Assembly (NCBI RefSeq): GCF_001433995.1
Contig: NZ_AZCX01000004.1
Location: 124,001-188,000, forward strand
Length of the DNA: 64,000 nucleotides
Source: Secundilactobacillus kimchicus JCM 15530
GTDB taxonomy: Bacteria; Bacillota; Bacilli; Lactobacillales; Lactobacillaceae
Direction: 5' to 3'
The notes below the pieces were generated by a model that saw only the letters and a program-made list of their open reading frames with translations, was not told where the DNA came from and searched no databases. Of this stretch, positions 32,770 to 41,969 are shown piece after piece (position 1 is the stretch's first letter; each line of letters starts with the position of its first letter). The position numbers were made by a program, and so were the translations under genes.

Positions 32770-33585
32770 ATGAAACTGATGATGATTGAAGATAACGATT
32801 CGGTAATCAAGATGATGAAAATGTTCTTTGAGAAAGAGCAATGGGATGTCACCGTGGTTAAGGATGGTAAAGAAGCCCTTGAGCTATTTGAAAAATCGCC
32901 CGACGCTTGGGACATGATCACCTTAGATTTAAACTTGCCTAGCATGGACGGTATGCAGCTAAGTGGTAAAATTCGAGCTATTTCTGACACGGTTCCCATC
33001 ATTATGCTCACTGCTCGAGATTCCGAGAGTGATCAGATATTGGGCCTTGAAATGGGGGCCGACGACTATGTCACGAAACCGTTTAGTCCAATAGCGCTGA
33101 TGGCGCGTATCAAGGCGTTAGATCGGCGAGTTAAAGTGGGACAAAAAGAGCGCCAAGAAAAAGCTGAACCGGTTAAGGGGACTACTGCTGAGTCACTTGA
33201 AGCGCCCAAAGAAGAAGCGACTGATGGGGTCATTACAACTGACCATTTTAAGCTGGACAATAACACGCGCGAGGCTTACTTGAATGGCCAATTGATTGAT
33301 GATTTAACCCCCAAGGAATTTGAACTGCTAAGAACCTTAGCACATAAGCCCAAGCAGGTTTTTTCACGCGAACAGTTGTTACAGCTTGTTTGGGATTTTG
33401 AATACTATGGCGATGAGCGAACGGTTGATGCCCACATTAAAAAACTTCGCCAAAAAATCGAACGCGTTGGCCCACAGGTGATTCAAACTGTTTGGGGCAT
33501 CGGATACCGGTTTGATGACTCGGATATTTCAGATACCGACGCTAAAGACCCGGCAACTAAAAATTCAGGAGCGGACCAATCATGA
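32770..33585 (+). CDS. OmpR-family response regulator
   Basis: 271 residues from ATG 32770 after AAAGATGGTGAAAAC; the in-frame TTG at 32752 has no ribosome site. Receiver domain 1-120 with phospho-acceptor in ITLDLNLPSMDGM and DDYVTKPF; a long acidic linker (about 125-165); winged helix 170-260 ending VWGIGYRF. Overlaps the kinase by 4 bp. The enlarged linker is unusual for the family. Confidence 0.95.
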   Translation: MKLMMIEDNDSVIKMMKMFFEKEQWDVTVVKDGKEALELFEKSPDAWDMITLDLNLPSMDGMQLSGKIRAISDTVPIIMLTARDSESDQILGLEMGADDYVTKPFSPIALMARIKALDRRVKVGQKERQEKAEPVKGTTAESLEAPKEEATDGVITTDHFKLDNNTREAYLNGQLIDDLTPKEFELLRTLAHKPKQVFSREQLLQLVWDFEYYGDERTVDAHIKKLRQKIERVGPQVIQTVWGIGYRFDDSDISDTDAKDPATKNSGADQS

Positions 33586-35036
33586 AGCTGATCTACCAAC
33601 AATTGATCGGCTTTTTTGCGGTTATTGCCACCGTTTTAATTCTTCTAGGTCTTTCTTTCGGACGAATGACGCGGGATATGGTTTATCAAACGAACTGGAC
33701 GAGTTTGGAAAAATACGCCAACAGCTTGATCGAACAATCGGTTAAAATTTCGGGGCAGAATGGGGAACGAGTGACTTTTGATTCTGAAGCCCTTTTAAAT
33801 AGTGAGGTACTGCTGCGCAATCAATCGGTTCACTTCACCATTTTTAACGGCAGTAACGCTCCGGTGTTTCCTAATAACGTGTATATTTCAAAAATTAATC
33901 AAACGGATTGGAAAAAACTTCAGCAAGGTGACATTGTCAAAAAAGTATCTGACCGCCAAATTAAAATGGCGAACGGGCAAAATGAACCGGCAATGACGGA
34001 TGTATTAAAACCCTATTTCTACACGGATGGGCACCATAAACGCCACCTTGTTGCGGTGGTTAAAGTTGGCACGTTTATTTCAAACATTAATGCCAATATT
34101 TCTCGAATCAATTCGAACCTAGGTAAAGCGTTGCTGGTGGCTTCACTCGTGGCGCTGTTGATTGCCTACGGCGTTTCGCGGTATCTCACGCTTCGATTGA
34201 ATCGGCTGAGGCAAGCTACCAAAAAGGTCGCACAAGGCGATTACTCTGTCCGATTGGATAATGCTGGTCGAGATGAAATTGATGATTTGGCAAATGATTT
34301 CAACAACATGGCGCGATCGCTGCAGGATTCCGAAGAGGAAATCGAGCGACAGGAGGAGCGTCGCCGGGCGTTTATGGCGGATGCAGCTCATGAGATGAGA
34401 ACGCCGTTGACAACAATCAATGGACTACTGGAAGGATTAGCCTACGATGCTATTCCCGAGGAAAGTAAAGCTCACAGTGTTGAACTCATGCGAAGTGAGA
34501 CCAAACGATTGATTCGGTTAGTGAATGAGAATTTGGACTATGAAAAAATTCGGAATAATCAAATTAAACTGGTCAAACAGGAATTTAACGCTGTTGAGGT
34601 GTTGCGTAACGTGACGGAACAGTTGCAGTCAAAAGCAGCTGATAAAAACGACCGACTTCTGTTACACGCCGCTCAAGATATTGTGGTGTGGGCGGATTAT
34701 GATCGGTTTGTCCAAGTTATCTTTAACATCGTTCAAAATGCAGTTCAATTTACTCAAGACGGTGAAATCGATATCGTGGCCCAACGGGGCTTTGAAGAAA
34801 GTATTTTTAAAATCTCAGATACCGGAATCGGGATGAGCGAAGATCAGCTGGCTAATATCTGGGAGCGTTACTATAAAGCGGATCCGTCTAGGACAAGTAC
34901 GAAGTATGGCGAATCCGGACTCGGATTAGCGATTGTCCACCAACTTGTTTTGATGCACCACGGTAAGATTGAAGTGACAAGCAAGCTTGGGGTTGGGACA
35001 ACGTTTACCATTATTTTTCCTGATCGGGTTGACTAA
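33582..35036 (+). CDS. Sensor histidine kinase
   Basis: 484 residues. Membrane segments at about 5-25 and 178-200 enclose an extracytoplasmic sensor of about 150 residues. A HAMP domain follows (TLRLNRLRQATKKVAQGDYS), then the H box AAHEMRTPLTTI, N box FNIVQNAVQF, G1 KISDTGIGM and G2 GESGLGLAIVHQ. It phosphorylates the adjacent regulator. Signal unknown; the preceding C39-like gene may belong to the same system. Confidence 0.95.
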   Translation: MKLIYQQLIGFFAVIATVLILLGLSFGRMTRDMVYQTNWTSLEKYANSLIEQSVKISGQNGERVTFDSEALLNSEVLLRNQSVHFTIFNGSNAPVFPNNVYISKINQTDWKKLQQGDIVKKVSDRQIKMANGQNEPAMTDVLKPYFYTDGHHKRHLVAVVKVGTFISNINANISRINSNLGKALLVASLVALLIAYGVSRYLTLRLNRLRQATKKVAQGDYSVRLDNAGRDEIDDLANDFNNMARSLQDSEEEIERQEERRRAFMADAAHEMRTPLTTINGLLEGLAYDAIPEESKAHSVELMRSETKRLIRLVNENLDYEKIRNNQIKLVKQEFNAVEVLRNVTEQLQSKAADKNDRLLLHAAQDIVVWADYDRFVQVIFNIVQNAVQFTQDGEIDIVAQRGFEESIFKISDTGIGMSEDQLANIWERYYKADPSRTSTKYGESGLGLAIVHQLVLMHHGKIEVTSKLGVGTTFTIIFPDRVD

Positions 35037-35056
35037 TAACAGCCGTTTTTCCAGAA

Positions 35057-35093
35057 TAAAAGAACTTTTCGAAGGAAAAGTTCTTTTATTTTG
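35057..35093 (+). terminator. Terminator of the two-component operon
   Basis: AAAAGAACTTTTC pairs with GAAAAGTTCTTTT, followed by ATTTTGTT. Confidence 0.85.
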
Positions 35094-35130
35094 TTCTAAA
35101 ATCAGTTAGAATAACAAAGATGAAAATAAA

Positions 35131-35144
35131 TTTAAGCGCTTACA
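35131..35144 (+). promoter_or_regulatory. Near-consensus cre box in the permease leader
   Basis: TTTAAGCGCTTACA agrees with TGWNANCGNTNWCA at all but the second base. It lies 40 bp before the permease start and downstream of a weak -10 (TAGAAT, 35107), so binding could block elongation. Confidence 0.6.
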
Positions 35145-35183
35145 ACAGCGTTCCAAACTTTGAAAGAACGGAGTGGTTTTCAG

Positions 35184-36044
35184 ATGGCAATGTTTATGGC
35201 TGTTATCCCGGCGTTGATGTGGGGGAGTATTGGTCTTGTTAGTGGTAAATTAGGGGGGACCTCGTACCAACAAACCCTTGGGATGACATTCGGGGCACTG
35301 ATTTTTGGGGCCTTTAGTATTTTTATGTTTCATCCGGTGTTTGATACGAAGATTTGGCTCGTTGGGATTGCATCTGGCCTGTTTTGGGCCGTGGGTCAAT
35401 TCCAACAATTCCAGTCAATGAAGGCCATTGGAATTTCAATCACAATGCCAGTTTCAACAGGCTTACAACTTGTATTTACCACCTTGGCAGGGGTGCTATT
35501 ATTCCACGAATGGACAACGACGCGAACCATTTCAGTTGGGACCTTGGCAATGATTGTTTTGATCGGTGGGATTGTGTTAACCTCTCGACGTGATCGTAAC
35601 GGCCAGCCAGCCTCGCAAGGCGGAAGTTATAACCCGTCAGCCGGGACTCGAGCCCTTATTTTCTCAACAATTGGTTACGTTCTTTATACGGTGGTCGTCC
35701 AGTGGTCAGCGGTTGATTCAAAGACGATCTTTTTCCCGCAATCAATTGGGATGGTTATCGGGGCGCTATTGTTTGCTGCGCGAAACCAACCTTTTGGCAA
35801 GCCGATGGTTAAAAATATTTTAACTGGGATTATCTGGGGGATTGGGAACCTCTTCATGTTCCTAGCTATCCCAAAGGTTGGATTGGCAATTAGTTATTCG
35901 CTCTCCCAAATGGGGATTGTTATTTCGACATTCGGTAGCATCTTTTTGCTGGGCGAACACAAGACACGACGGGAAATGGTTTATGTTACCGTTGGCTCAT
36001 TGCTCGTTATTGCGGGTGGCGTTCTTCTTGGGACATTAAAATAA
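35184..36044 (+). CDS. Glucose/ribose uptake permease (GRP/RbsU-GlcU family)
   Basis: 286 residues from ATG 35184 after ACGGAGTGGTTTTCAG. About ten membrane helices, beginning MAMFMAVIPALMWGSIGLVS and ending VTVGSLLVIAGGVLLG, in the two-repeat DMT-like arrangement. GlcU-type members import glucose or other sugars without PTS. Carries a cre-like box upstream and lies immediately before pgi, which fits glucose entry into glycolysis or the phosphoketolase route. Confidence 0.88.
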   Translation: MAMFMAVIPALMWGSIGLVSGKLGGTSYQQTLGMTFGALIFGAFSIFMFHPVFDTKIWLVGIASGLFWAVGQFQQFQSMKAIGISITMPVSTGLQLVFTTLAGVLLFHEWTTTRTISVGTLAMIVLIGGIVLTSRRDRNGQPASQGGSYNPSAGTRALIFSTIGYVLYTVVVQWSAVDSKTIFFPQSIGMVIGALLFAARNQPFGKPMVKNILTGIIWGIGNLFMFLAIPKVGLAISYSLSQMGIVISTFGSIFLLGEHKTRREMVYVTVGSLLVIAGGVLLGTLK

Positions 36045-36125
36045 TTCGGTCTAGGCCATTTCATTTTTTGATTGAATCGGTTATACTAAAGACGAACCTA
36101 ATAAATTAAAGCGAGGTAAGTTTAC

Positions 36126-37472
36126 ATGGCACACATTTCCTTTGATGCTTCGAAACTTGAGAAGTTTGTTCACGATAATGAATTAACTGAGATGCAGGCG
36201 CTCGTTAATGCTTCTGACGATCAACTTCGTCAGGGCACTGGTGCGGGGAGTGATTTCCGCGACTGGTTAACGCTGCCTACGGATTTTGATAAAGAAGAGT
36301 TCGCTCGAATTAAAGCTGCTGCAAAGCAGATTCAATCAGATTCGAAAGTTTTAGTGGTCATTGGAATTGGCGGTTCCTACCTTGGTGCTAAAATGGCCGT
36401 CGATTTCTTGAATGATACGTTCTTTAACTACTTACCAGATGATCAACGTGAATTTCCTCAAATTTTGTTTGCCGGAAATTCACTCAGTCCGTCGTACGTT
36501 CACGACCTCATTCATCTGATTGGTGATCGTGATTTTTCTGTTAACGTGATTTCAAAATCTGGAACCACAACGGAACCATCAATTGCCTTCCGTATTTTTA
36601 AAGACCTGCTAGTCAAGAAGTACGGTGTTGATGGTGCTAACAAGCGTATTTATGCGACGACGGATAAGGCTCGCGGTGCTTTGAAACAGGAAGCAGACGC
36701 TGCCGGCTATGAAACCTTTGTGATTCCAGACGGTGTCGGTGGTCGGTACTCAGTCTTAACAGCCGTTGGGTTATTACCAATCGCTGCGTCAGGAGCTGAT
36801 ATTGACGAGTTGATGAAGGGTGCCCGTGATGCCCAGAATGCTTATACGGACCCTGATTTAACTAAAAATGAAGCTTACCAATATGCCGCTTATCGTAACA
36901 TTTTATACCGGAAAGGCTATACAACTGAACTACTTGAAAATTACGAACCAAACCTACAGTATTTCTCTGAATGGTGGAAGCAACTGATGGGTGAATCAGA
37001 AGGAAAGGATGAAAAGGGAATCTACCCGTCATCCGCTAACTTCTCGACTGACTTACACTCATTGGGTCAATACATCCAAGAAGGCTTACGAAACTTAATG
37101 GAAACGGTTATCTTCGTCGACAAGCCAACGCATGATGAAGATATTCCGAAGTCGGATGAGAACTTGGACGGACTACAATATCTTGAAGGCGAAACGATGC
37201 ATTTTGCCAACACTAAGGCGTTCCAAGGTGTGACGTTAGCGCATATTGATGGAAATGTACCGAACATGAGTGTTCACATTCCAGATCAAAGTGCGTACAC
37301 GTTGGGTTACTTGATTTACTTCTTTGAAGTTGCTGTGGCGATTTCAGGCTACTTAAACGGGATTAATCCGTTTAACCAACCAGGCGTTGAAGCCTACAAG
37401 CAAAACATGTTCGCATTACTTGGCAAACCCGGCTTTGAGGAGCGCGGTAAAGAACTTAACGCGCGCCTGTAA
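36126..37472 (+). CDS. pgi: Glucose-6-phosphate isomerase
   Basis: 448 residues, normal for the short Bacillota Pgi. Interconverts glucose-6-phosphate and fructose-6-phosphate. Visible: [37 protein letters not shown], the family signature in [15 protein letters not shown]-like region ([19 protein letters not shown]), and the C-terminal [29 protein letters not shown] precedes ATG. Provides the substrate used by glmS and the product formed by nagB. Confidence 0.97.
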   Translation: MAHISFDASKLEKFVHDNELTEMQALVNASDDQLRQGTGAGSDFRDWLTLPTDFDKEEFARIKAAAKQIQSDSKVLVVIGIGGSYLGAKMAVDFLNDTFFNYLPDDQREFPQILFAGNSLSPSYVHDLIHLIGDRDFSVNVISKSGTTTEPSIAFRIFKDLLVKKYGVDGANKRIYATTDKARGALKQEADAAGYETFVIPDGVGGRYSVLTAVGLLPIAASGADIDELMKGARDAQNAYTDPDLTKNEAYQYAAYRNILYRKGYTTELLENYEPNLQYFSEWWKQLMGESEGKDEKGIYPSSANFSTDLHSLGQYIQEGLRNLMETVIFVDKPTHDEDIPKSDENLDGLQYLEGETMHFANTKAFQGVTLAHIDGNVPNMSVHIPDQSAYTLGYLIYFFEVAVAISGYLNGINPFNQPGVEAYKQNMFALLGKPGFEERGKELNARL

Positions 37473-37516
37473 TTCTAAGGAATTTGCTACACACTTGAGA
37501 CGCAATTACCAAATTA

Positions 37517-37560
37517 AAAACGCTAGTGAATGGTGCACAACACCGTTCACTAGCGTTTTT
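37517..37560. terminator. Bidirectional terminator between pgi and cvpA
   Basis: AAAACGCTAGTGAATGGTG pairs with CACCGTTCACTAGCGTTTT; T runs on both strands. Confidence 0.9.
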
Positions 37561-38077
37561 AATTTTGGTGTTGAAGTGAATTCTGCCATTGGTGTAGAAG
37601 TTGCTGAGAAATGACCGGTGTTTTAGTCACAATAGTCTGAGAAAGTTGCGACGCCTGGTATTGGGATTGGACCCAATCATTGGGAATTAAGATAAAAATG
37701 TTGAGCGCGATAAAGATGATTAAGTACCGAATAATTAAGCCGACTACAGCACCTAAAAGGCCGTTTAACAGATGAATAACTGGTAGCTTGGTCACTAGGT
37801 TTAAGGTCCGTCCAAGCCGCCATAAGAGTGTGTTAACAAGGAAAAACAAAATGGCAAAGATGATGATGGTCATAACTCTCGGGGGTGTTTGCCCCGTTGT
37901 TTGTTGGTTTTGGCCGATGGTGTAAATAAAAGTCGTGACGGGTGCGCACGTTAAGATGGCCGCGATCCAACTCAAACCAGCTGATATTAGGCGAACTAGT
38001 TGTAAGACGAGTCCAGTTTGGTATCCATAGACCGCACCAAGGGCAAGCAAAACAGCAACAATAATTGATAAAATCAT
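37559..38077 (-). CDS. CvpA family membrane protein
   Basis: 172 residues with four membrane segments (MILSIIVAVLLALGAVYGY, LISAGLSWIAAILTC, IIIFAILFFLVNTLLW, IRYLIIFIALNIFILI), the CvpA fold. Homologues affect secretion, envelope integrity or colicin V production; role here unknown. Ribosome site CGAGGCCTATCT. Monocistronic. Confidence 0.85.
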   Translation of the reverse strand: MILSIIVAVLLALGAVYGYQTGLVLQLVRLISAGLSWIAAILTCAPVTTFIYTIGQNQQTTGQTPPRVMTIIIFAILFFLVNTLLWRLGRTLNLVTKLPVIHLLNGLLGAVVGLIIRYLIIFIALNIFILIPNDWVQSQYQASQLSQTIVTKTPVISQQLLHQWQNSLQHQN

Positions 38078-38181
38078 AGATAGGCCTCGTTTTTTGAATT
38101 GGATTAATTATAGCGGCATTGTTGCTTAAAATGGCCATTTTTATTCAAACTTTGAAAAATGTTTGAGAATTCTTTGCAAAC

Positions 38182-38211
38182 AAAAAAGCGCTCAATATAA
38201 TGAGCGCTTTT
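38182..38211 (-). terminator. Terminator of ilvE
   Basis: Minus strand AAAAGCGCTCA pairs with TGAGCGCTTTT, continued by a T run. Confidence 0.85.
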
Positions 38212-38217
38212 GCAAAA

Positions 38218-39267
38218 TTAATCTAAATCAACTTTTTGAATCCAACCCTCAGGAGCCTTAACATCGCCAAATTGAATCCCTGTCAGCGTATTGTAAAGTT
38301 TTTGGGTAACCGGGCCGACCTCAGTTTCACTATAAAAGACGTGGAGGTGGTCCTGATATTCAATGCCCCCAATTGGCGCGATGACAGCGGCCGTTCCCAT
38401 TGCCCCAGCTTCGGTGAATCGGTCAAGTTTGTCAATGTAAACGTCGCCTTCAATTGGTTTCAAACCAAGGTTATGTTCGGCTAGGTAAAGCAAGGAGAAC
38501 TTCGTGATACTTGGCAAAATGGAATCAGATTTTGGTGTGACGAATTCATTGTCTTTAGTAATGCCAAAGAAGTTCGCTGAACCCGCTTCTTCAATCTTGG
38601 TGTGGGTTGCGGGATCCAAATAGATAACATCCGAGAAGCCGGCTTTATGGGCTTCATCACCTGGCAATAAACTCCCGCCGTAGTTACCCCCAACTTTATT
38701 TTGACCAGTACCGTGAGGGGCAGCTCTGTCATAGTAGGACGTCGTAAAGTTAGTTGGCGTTACGCCACCCTTATAATAGGCGCCGACCGGCATTGCAAAA
38801 ACAGTGAAAATATACTCTTGAGCGGGATGCACCCCAATATTGCCACCAACTCCAATCATGAGTGGACGAAGGTAGAGCGTGCCACCCGTACCATACGGCG
38901 GAACGTAATCTGCATTCGCCTTAACAACTGATTTGAGGGCGCTTAAGAATTGTGCCTCAGATAGTGCGGGCATCAATAAGCGCGCACAACTCCGCTGCAT
39001 CCGCTTGGCATTTTGGTCTGGTCGGAATAACTGAATCTCACCATCTTTAGTGCGATAGGCTTTTAAGCCCTCAAAGTCGGCTTGACCATAATGTAAGGCG
39101 GTGGATCCTTCACTAATATGTAGGGTGCTGTCTTCAGTGAGTTCACCCTGATCCCACTGACCATCCTTGTAGTGGGCTATGTAACGATATGGCAAGTCCA
39201 AATAGTCGAAGCCTAACGCGCTCCAATCGATTTCTGATGCTTTAGGTGCTTTTGCCAAAAGAACCAC
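38218..39267 (-). CDS. ilvE: Branched-chain amino acid aminotransferase
   Basis: 349 residues, PLP-dependent class IV transaminase of the long (BCAT type II) form. Interconverts Leu/Ile/Val and their keto acids. Visible: HYGQADFEGLKAYRTKDG, RPDQNAKRMQRSC, PLMIGVGGNIGVHPA, and the PLP lysine in GQNKVGGNYGGSLLP, then EEAGSANFFGI. A near-consensus promoter lies upstream, and there is no T-box. The ribosome site is GAAGGAGTGG. Confidence 0.96.
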   Translation of the reverse strand: MVLLAKAPKASEIDWSALGFDYLDLPYRYIAHYKDGQWDQGELTEDSTLHISEGSTALHYGQADFEGLKAYRTKDGEIQLFRPDQNAKRMQRSCARLLMPALSEAQFLSALKSVVKANADYVPPYGTGGTLYLRPLMIGVGGNIGVHPAQEYIFTVFAMPVGAYYKGGVTPTNFTTSYYDRAAPHGTGQNKVGGNYGGSLLPGDEAHKAGFSDVIYLDPATHTKIEEAGSANFFGITKDNEFVTPKSDSILPSITKFSLLYLAEHNLGLKPIEGDVYIDKLDRFTEAGAMGTAAVIAPIGGIEYQDHLHVFYSETEVGPVTQKLYNTLTGIQFGDVKAPEGWIQKVDLD

Positions 39268-39325
39268 TCCTTCTTAAAAGTAAATAAATTAAAAAGTCAA
39301 CGCGTTTCTAATTGATTTTTAATTT

Positions 39326-39354
39326 ATTTTAGCCTGCTTTGAATAACGTGTCAA
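39326..39354 (-). promoter_or_regulatory. Promoter of ilvE
   Basis: Minus strand TTGACA (39354-39349), 17 bp, TAAAAT (39331-39326), giving a 50-nt leader. Confidence 0.85.
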
Positions 39355-39360
39355 GAGACA

Positions 39361-39401
39361 GTCAGGTCATACCTGACGAAAGGCGGAATTTTTGGTATAA
39401 T
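39361..39401 (+). promoter_or_regulatory. Promoter and palindrome of the 39435 gene
   Basis: Extended -10 TGGTATAAT (39393-39401) with -35-like CTGACG (39373-39378). GTCAGGT-CAT-ACCTGAC (39361-39377) is a perfect 7-bp-arm palindrome on the -35, a good operator candidate. The divergent ilvE promoter begins 7 bp away, so one protein could affect both. Confidence 0.65.
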
Positions 39402-39434
39402 AACCCCAACAACATTCAGGAAGGATGCGGCGTT

Positions 39435-39764
39435 GTGGCTAGTAATTCAGATTCGATTTATAACGTATTAACGTATATTAAACGGCACCCAGACCGGGTT
39501 ACGTTTAAGCCATTGGAATATGGAAATGTTGTGACAATGGGAATCGATGATCAGGTGCCCGTCGCCAATCAAGATCTCTATTTTCCGGTCAATCGACTGA
39601 GCGTTAACCTAATGACAGATGATTTTGTTGGTGAGTACAGCAGCCTGTTAGATTATTTTTTCAACATGACACAAAATACGCGGCCAGACTACCATGAAGT
39701 GTGGATTACCACGAGCCACATCGTAGATCAGCATTTGTTTTTGGTTGAGATCTCATTTGAATAA
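39435..39764 (+). CDS. Hypothetical protein, 109 aa
   Basis: GTG start at 39435 after CAGGAAGG; the open frame upstream spans the promoter and is not translated. Soluble alpha/beta protein (LDYFFNMTQNTRPDYHEVWI, TTSHIVDQHLFLVEISFE). No recognised family. It is the last clearly host gene before the prophage. Confidence 0.75.
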   Translation: MASNSDSIYNVLTYIKRHPDRVTFKPLEYGNVVTMGIDDQVPVANQDLYFPVNRLSVNLMTDDFVGEYSSLLDYFFNMTQNTRPDYHEVWITTSHIVDQHLFLVEISFE

Positions 39765-39910
39765 ATGGCCGACTCAGCCGCTACCATTCAACCGATTATC
39801 TCTGTGAGCGTTAAAGAGCAGCCCGCATTTTTTGACGAGACTACCGTCAACGGCGGTTCGCTAAAGGTCGCGTTTTTGACCTGTTTAAGGACATGATTGA
39901 ACAAGGCTGG

Positions 39911-40075
39911 TCATGGTGTCACAAACGCTTTGCAAAACTCAATAAGCGAGTCAAAAGCGACCGCTTCGGCATGGTGCCGTTCAGTGACAACTTTGCCATC
40001 GACTTTAATGATAACCGTGTCATCAGCCAACTCGACAGCACAGGGTAGTCCGTAATCATTATAATTTTTGGCCAT
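39911..40075 (-). CDS. Small hypothetical protein, 54 aa
   Basis: Starts MAKNYNDYGLPCAVELADDT at ATG 40075 after GAAAAGGAGGTTTTAAA, an excellent site. It ends FCKAFVTP. Soluble, acidic. Lies between the last host gene and the prophage integrase; ownership is unclear. A plus-strand frame overlaps it but has no start with a ribosome site. Confidence 0.65.
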   Translation of the reverse strand: MAKNYNDYGLPCAVELADDTVIIKVDGKVVTERHHAEAVAFDSLIEFCKAFVTP

Positions 40076-40132
40076 TTTAAAACCTCCTTTTCATTCAGCT
40101 ACGCAAGAATGTTGAGGGGGATTTTTTAATTT

Positions 40133-40193
40133 GCGGAGGCGAGCGGAGGTTTAGAGGTCATTTTGGGGTCGGCCTCCGCTAAAACCTCCGCTC
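40133..40193. repeat. Nested inverted repeats
   Basis: GCGGAGGC-GAGCGGAGGTT (40133-40151) is followed by GCCTCCGC (40172-40179) and AACCTCCGCTC (40183-40193). Each left unit can pair with either right unit. No T run, so not a simple terminator. Located about 180 bp outside the integrase gene, where the prophage attachment region should be. Confidence 0.6.
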
Positions 40194-40222
40194 TCATTAT
40201 TTTTGAGTGTGTTTGAGAGCAC

Positions 40223-40264
40223 AAAAAAATACCCTGAATCGCCGTATAACGGCATTCAGAGTAT
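40223..40264 (-). terminator. Terminator of the prophage integrase
   Basis: Minus strand GATACTCTGAATGCCG pairs with CGGCGATTCAGGGTAT, then seven Ts. Confidence 0.85.
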
Positions 40265-40374
40265 CAATTGTTTTTCCATATTGTTGAGAAAATCACCCGC
40301 ACGGTGATTTTTAGGTCTTTAATGTCGCAGTTTAAAAGAGATTTACGTACTTTTAACTCCCCTGTCATGAAAAA

Positions 40375-41529
40375 TTAGCTGTTTTTTGAGTTCTTTTTTG
40401 TAAATGGTTCACTTAGAACAGACATAGCTTTTCGATCCGATTCACCGTTCGTTTTTTCCACCAAGTGAACGTAATTATTTAAAGTGGTTTCCAGTTTTTT
40501 GTGTCGCAATCGGTGTTGGACGTAGGGAAGTGTTTCACCATCTTGAATCAACACACTGGCATGTGTATGTCGCATAGCGTGACTGGTAACCACTTTAATC
40601 CCAAGTTTAGTACATAAATCTGCCAGTGCTGAGTTAACGCCGGAGTTGGTATTTATTTTGCGTAATTTTGAGAAAAATACTAATTGTTTCTCGTTGATTG
40701 TATCATAGTCCAACCCAATGTCATTGAAATAATTCACCATCTGTTGCCTAAAATTTTCTAGCATAGTAGCGTAAGGTGGAGCAATGGTCACTTTACCATC
40801 AGCCTGCCCGTTGCCTTTAGTTGGCCCAAGTTTTTGTTCCCGTGGCACCCATTGTTTGTTAATCGTGACAATGTGGTTGTTAAAATCTACACAGTCCCAC
40901 GTCATGCCAGCGGCTTCTTCAAACCGGGTTCCCGTTTGAAGTTGGAACAAGAGCATTGCGTAAGACATGTGGTCGGGACCAGCATTCTCAATTAGGTAGG
41001 GTAGCAGTTTGTGGTAGTCGTCTAAGTCGAGATACTTTTCTTCGGTTTCTTGCGGTTTTTTACCAGTAATTTTAACTCGAAAAGTGAAATCCTTATAGAT
41101 GACATTGTCAGCAACAGCATCTTGAACGGCAGCTCTTATCTGGCGGACGAGTTTTTGGGTGTAACTGATCCCATGGCTTTTTCCAAAACCATTCACAAAT
41201 TGTTGGAAATCGTCACGGGTGATTTTTCCAATTGAGGTGTCATGAAAGAATTTTTCCACCCAATCTGCGATCAGCATGTAGGTGTCATGGGTGTGGGCAC
41301 TAACGCCGTCGGTCTTGTAAATTTCAATCCAATGCCGATAGTAGTCGATAAAAGGTTGATCGGCTTGCTTAAGGTTAGCGCCAGTTCCAAGTTTTGCTTT
41401 GTTTTCCGATTCCCACAAACGTGCTTCAGCTAATCTTGCAAAATTTTTGGTTTTACGATGCTTTTGGCCATTTTCTTTATAGCTTACTCGGGCCTCATAT
41501 TTGCCACTTGAAAGTTTACGGATTGCCAA
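40375..41529 (-). CDS. int: Tyrosine recombinase (integrase) of the prophage
   Basis: 384 residues. Catalytic motifs: Arg in LQTGTRFEEAAGMTWD, HAMRHTHASVLIQDG (HxxR), RHKKLETTLNNYVHLV (Tyr). The N-terminus (GKYEARVSYKENGQKHRKTK) is an AP2-like arm-binding domain. Only about 20% resembles the ssrA-element integrase by eye, so the two elements use different sites. No tRNA flanks it on the left; the att core cannot be identified because the right end is outside the window. Confidence 0.95.
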   Translation of the reverse strand: MAIRKLSSGKYEARVSYKENGQKHRKTKNFARLAEARLWESENKAKLGTGANLKQADQPFIDYYRHWIEIYKTDGVSAHTHDTYMLIADWVEKFFHDTSIGKITRDDFQQFVNGFGKSHGISYTQKLVRQIRAAVQDAVADNVIYKDFTFRVKITGKKPQETEEKYLDLDDYHKLLPYLIENAGPDHMSYAMLLFQLQTGTRFEEAAGMTWDCVDFNNHIVTINKQWVPREQKLGPTKGNGQADGKVTIAPPYATMLENFRQQMVNYFNDIGLDYDTINEKQLVFFSKLRKINTNSGVNSALADLCTKLGIKVVTSHAMRHTHASVLIQDGETLPYVQHRLRHKKLETTLNNYVHLVEKTNGESDRKAMSVLSEPFTKKNSKNS

Positions 41530-41627
41530 GGTTTCGGCTCCTTTCTATCAGTGTAATAGATGCCACCAGTGGCGTTTGTAGCGGACGGATGGCACGACGA
41601 TTTATTGTTTATTCTGTAGGACTATTA

Positions 41628-41855
41628 TTAATCTGTATTACGTTTCAAATTACCAAAATAATCTTCTGGAGCATCCTGAGGTTTAGCCGGTGACCAATGC
41701 TGTGAATGCCTAATATCAGGGCAAGCGTTGGGATTGAGGCAAACATAGCGTACTTTATAGGGGTCTTCAATAATTATCACACGATCATACTTTCCTGTTG
41801 TCGATACGGGGACGCAGTCGCTATGTTTGAAACCAAAAACATCTGTGAATTCCAT
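41628..41855 (-). CDS. Hypothetical protein, 75 aa, possibly 5'-truncated
   Basis: Soluble, cysteine-containing (RYVCLNPNACPDIRHSQHWS), which might form a small metal site, but no known motif. An excellent AAAAAGGAGG lies upstream in frame without a standard start codon after it; the ATG at 41855 has only AGGCAG nearby. The gene may use a non-standard start or have lost its first codons next to the S-layer insertion. Confidence 0.5.
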   Translation of the reverse strand: MEFTDVFGFKHSDCVPVSTTGKYDRVIIIEDPYKVRYVCLNPNACPDIRHSQHWSPAKPQDAPEDYFGNLKRNTD

Positions 41856-41969
41856 TTTGTATTTCTGCCTGTGCGTAAACTGGGGAACAGGCAGTACCTC
41901 CTTTTTAGAAATGTTATGGTAATCCTTCTAAACCAATTGGGGTAGGCGAGGTAACAATAGAATGTATAA

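Noticed and set aside
39893-40039. Plus-strand frame antisense to the 54-aa gene
   Set aside because: Codon pattern is passable but there is no ribosome-site-led start, whereas the minus frame has AAGGAGG.
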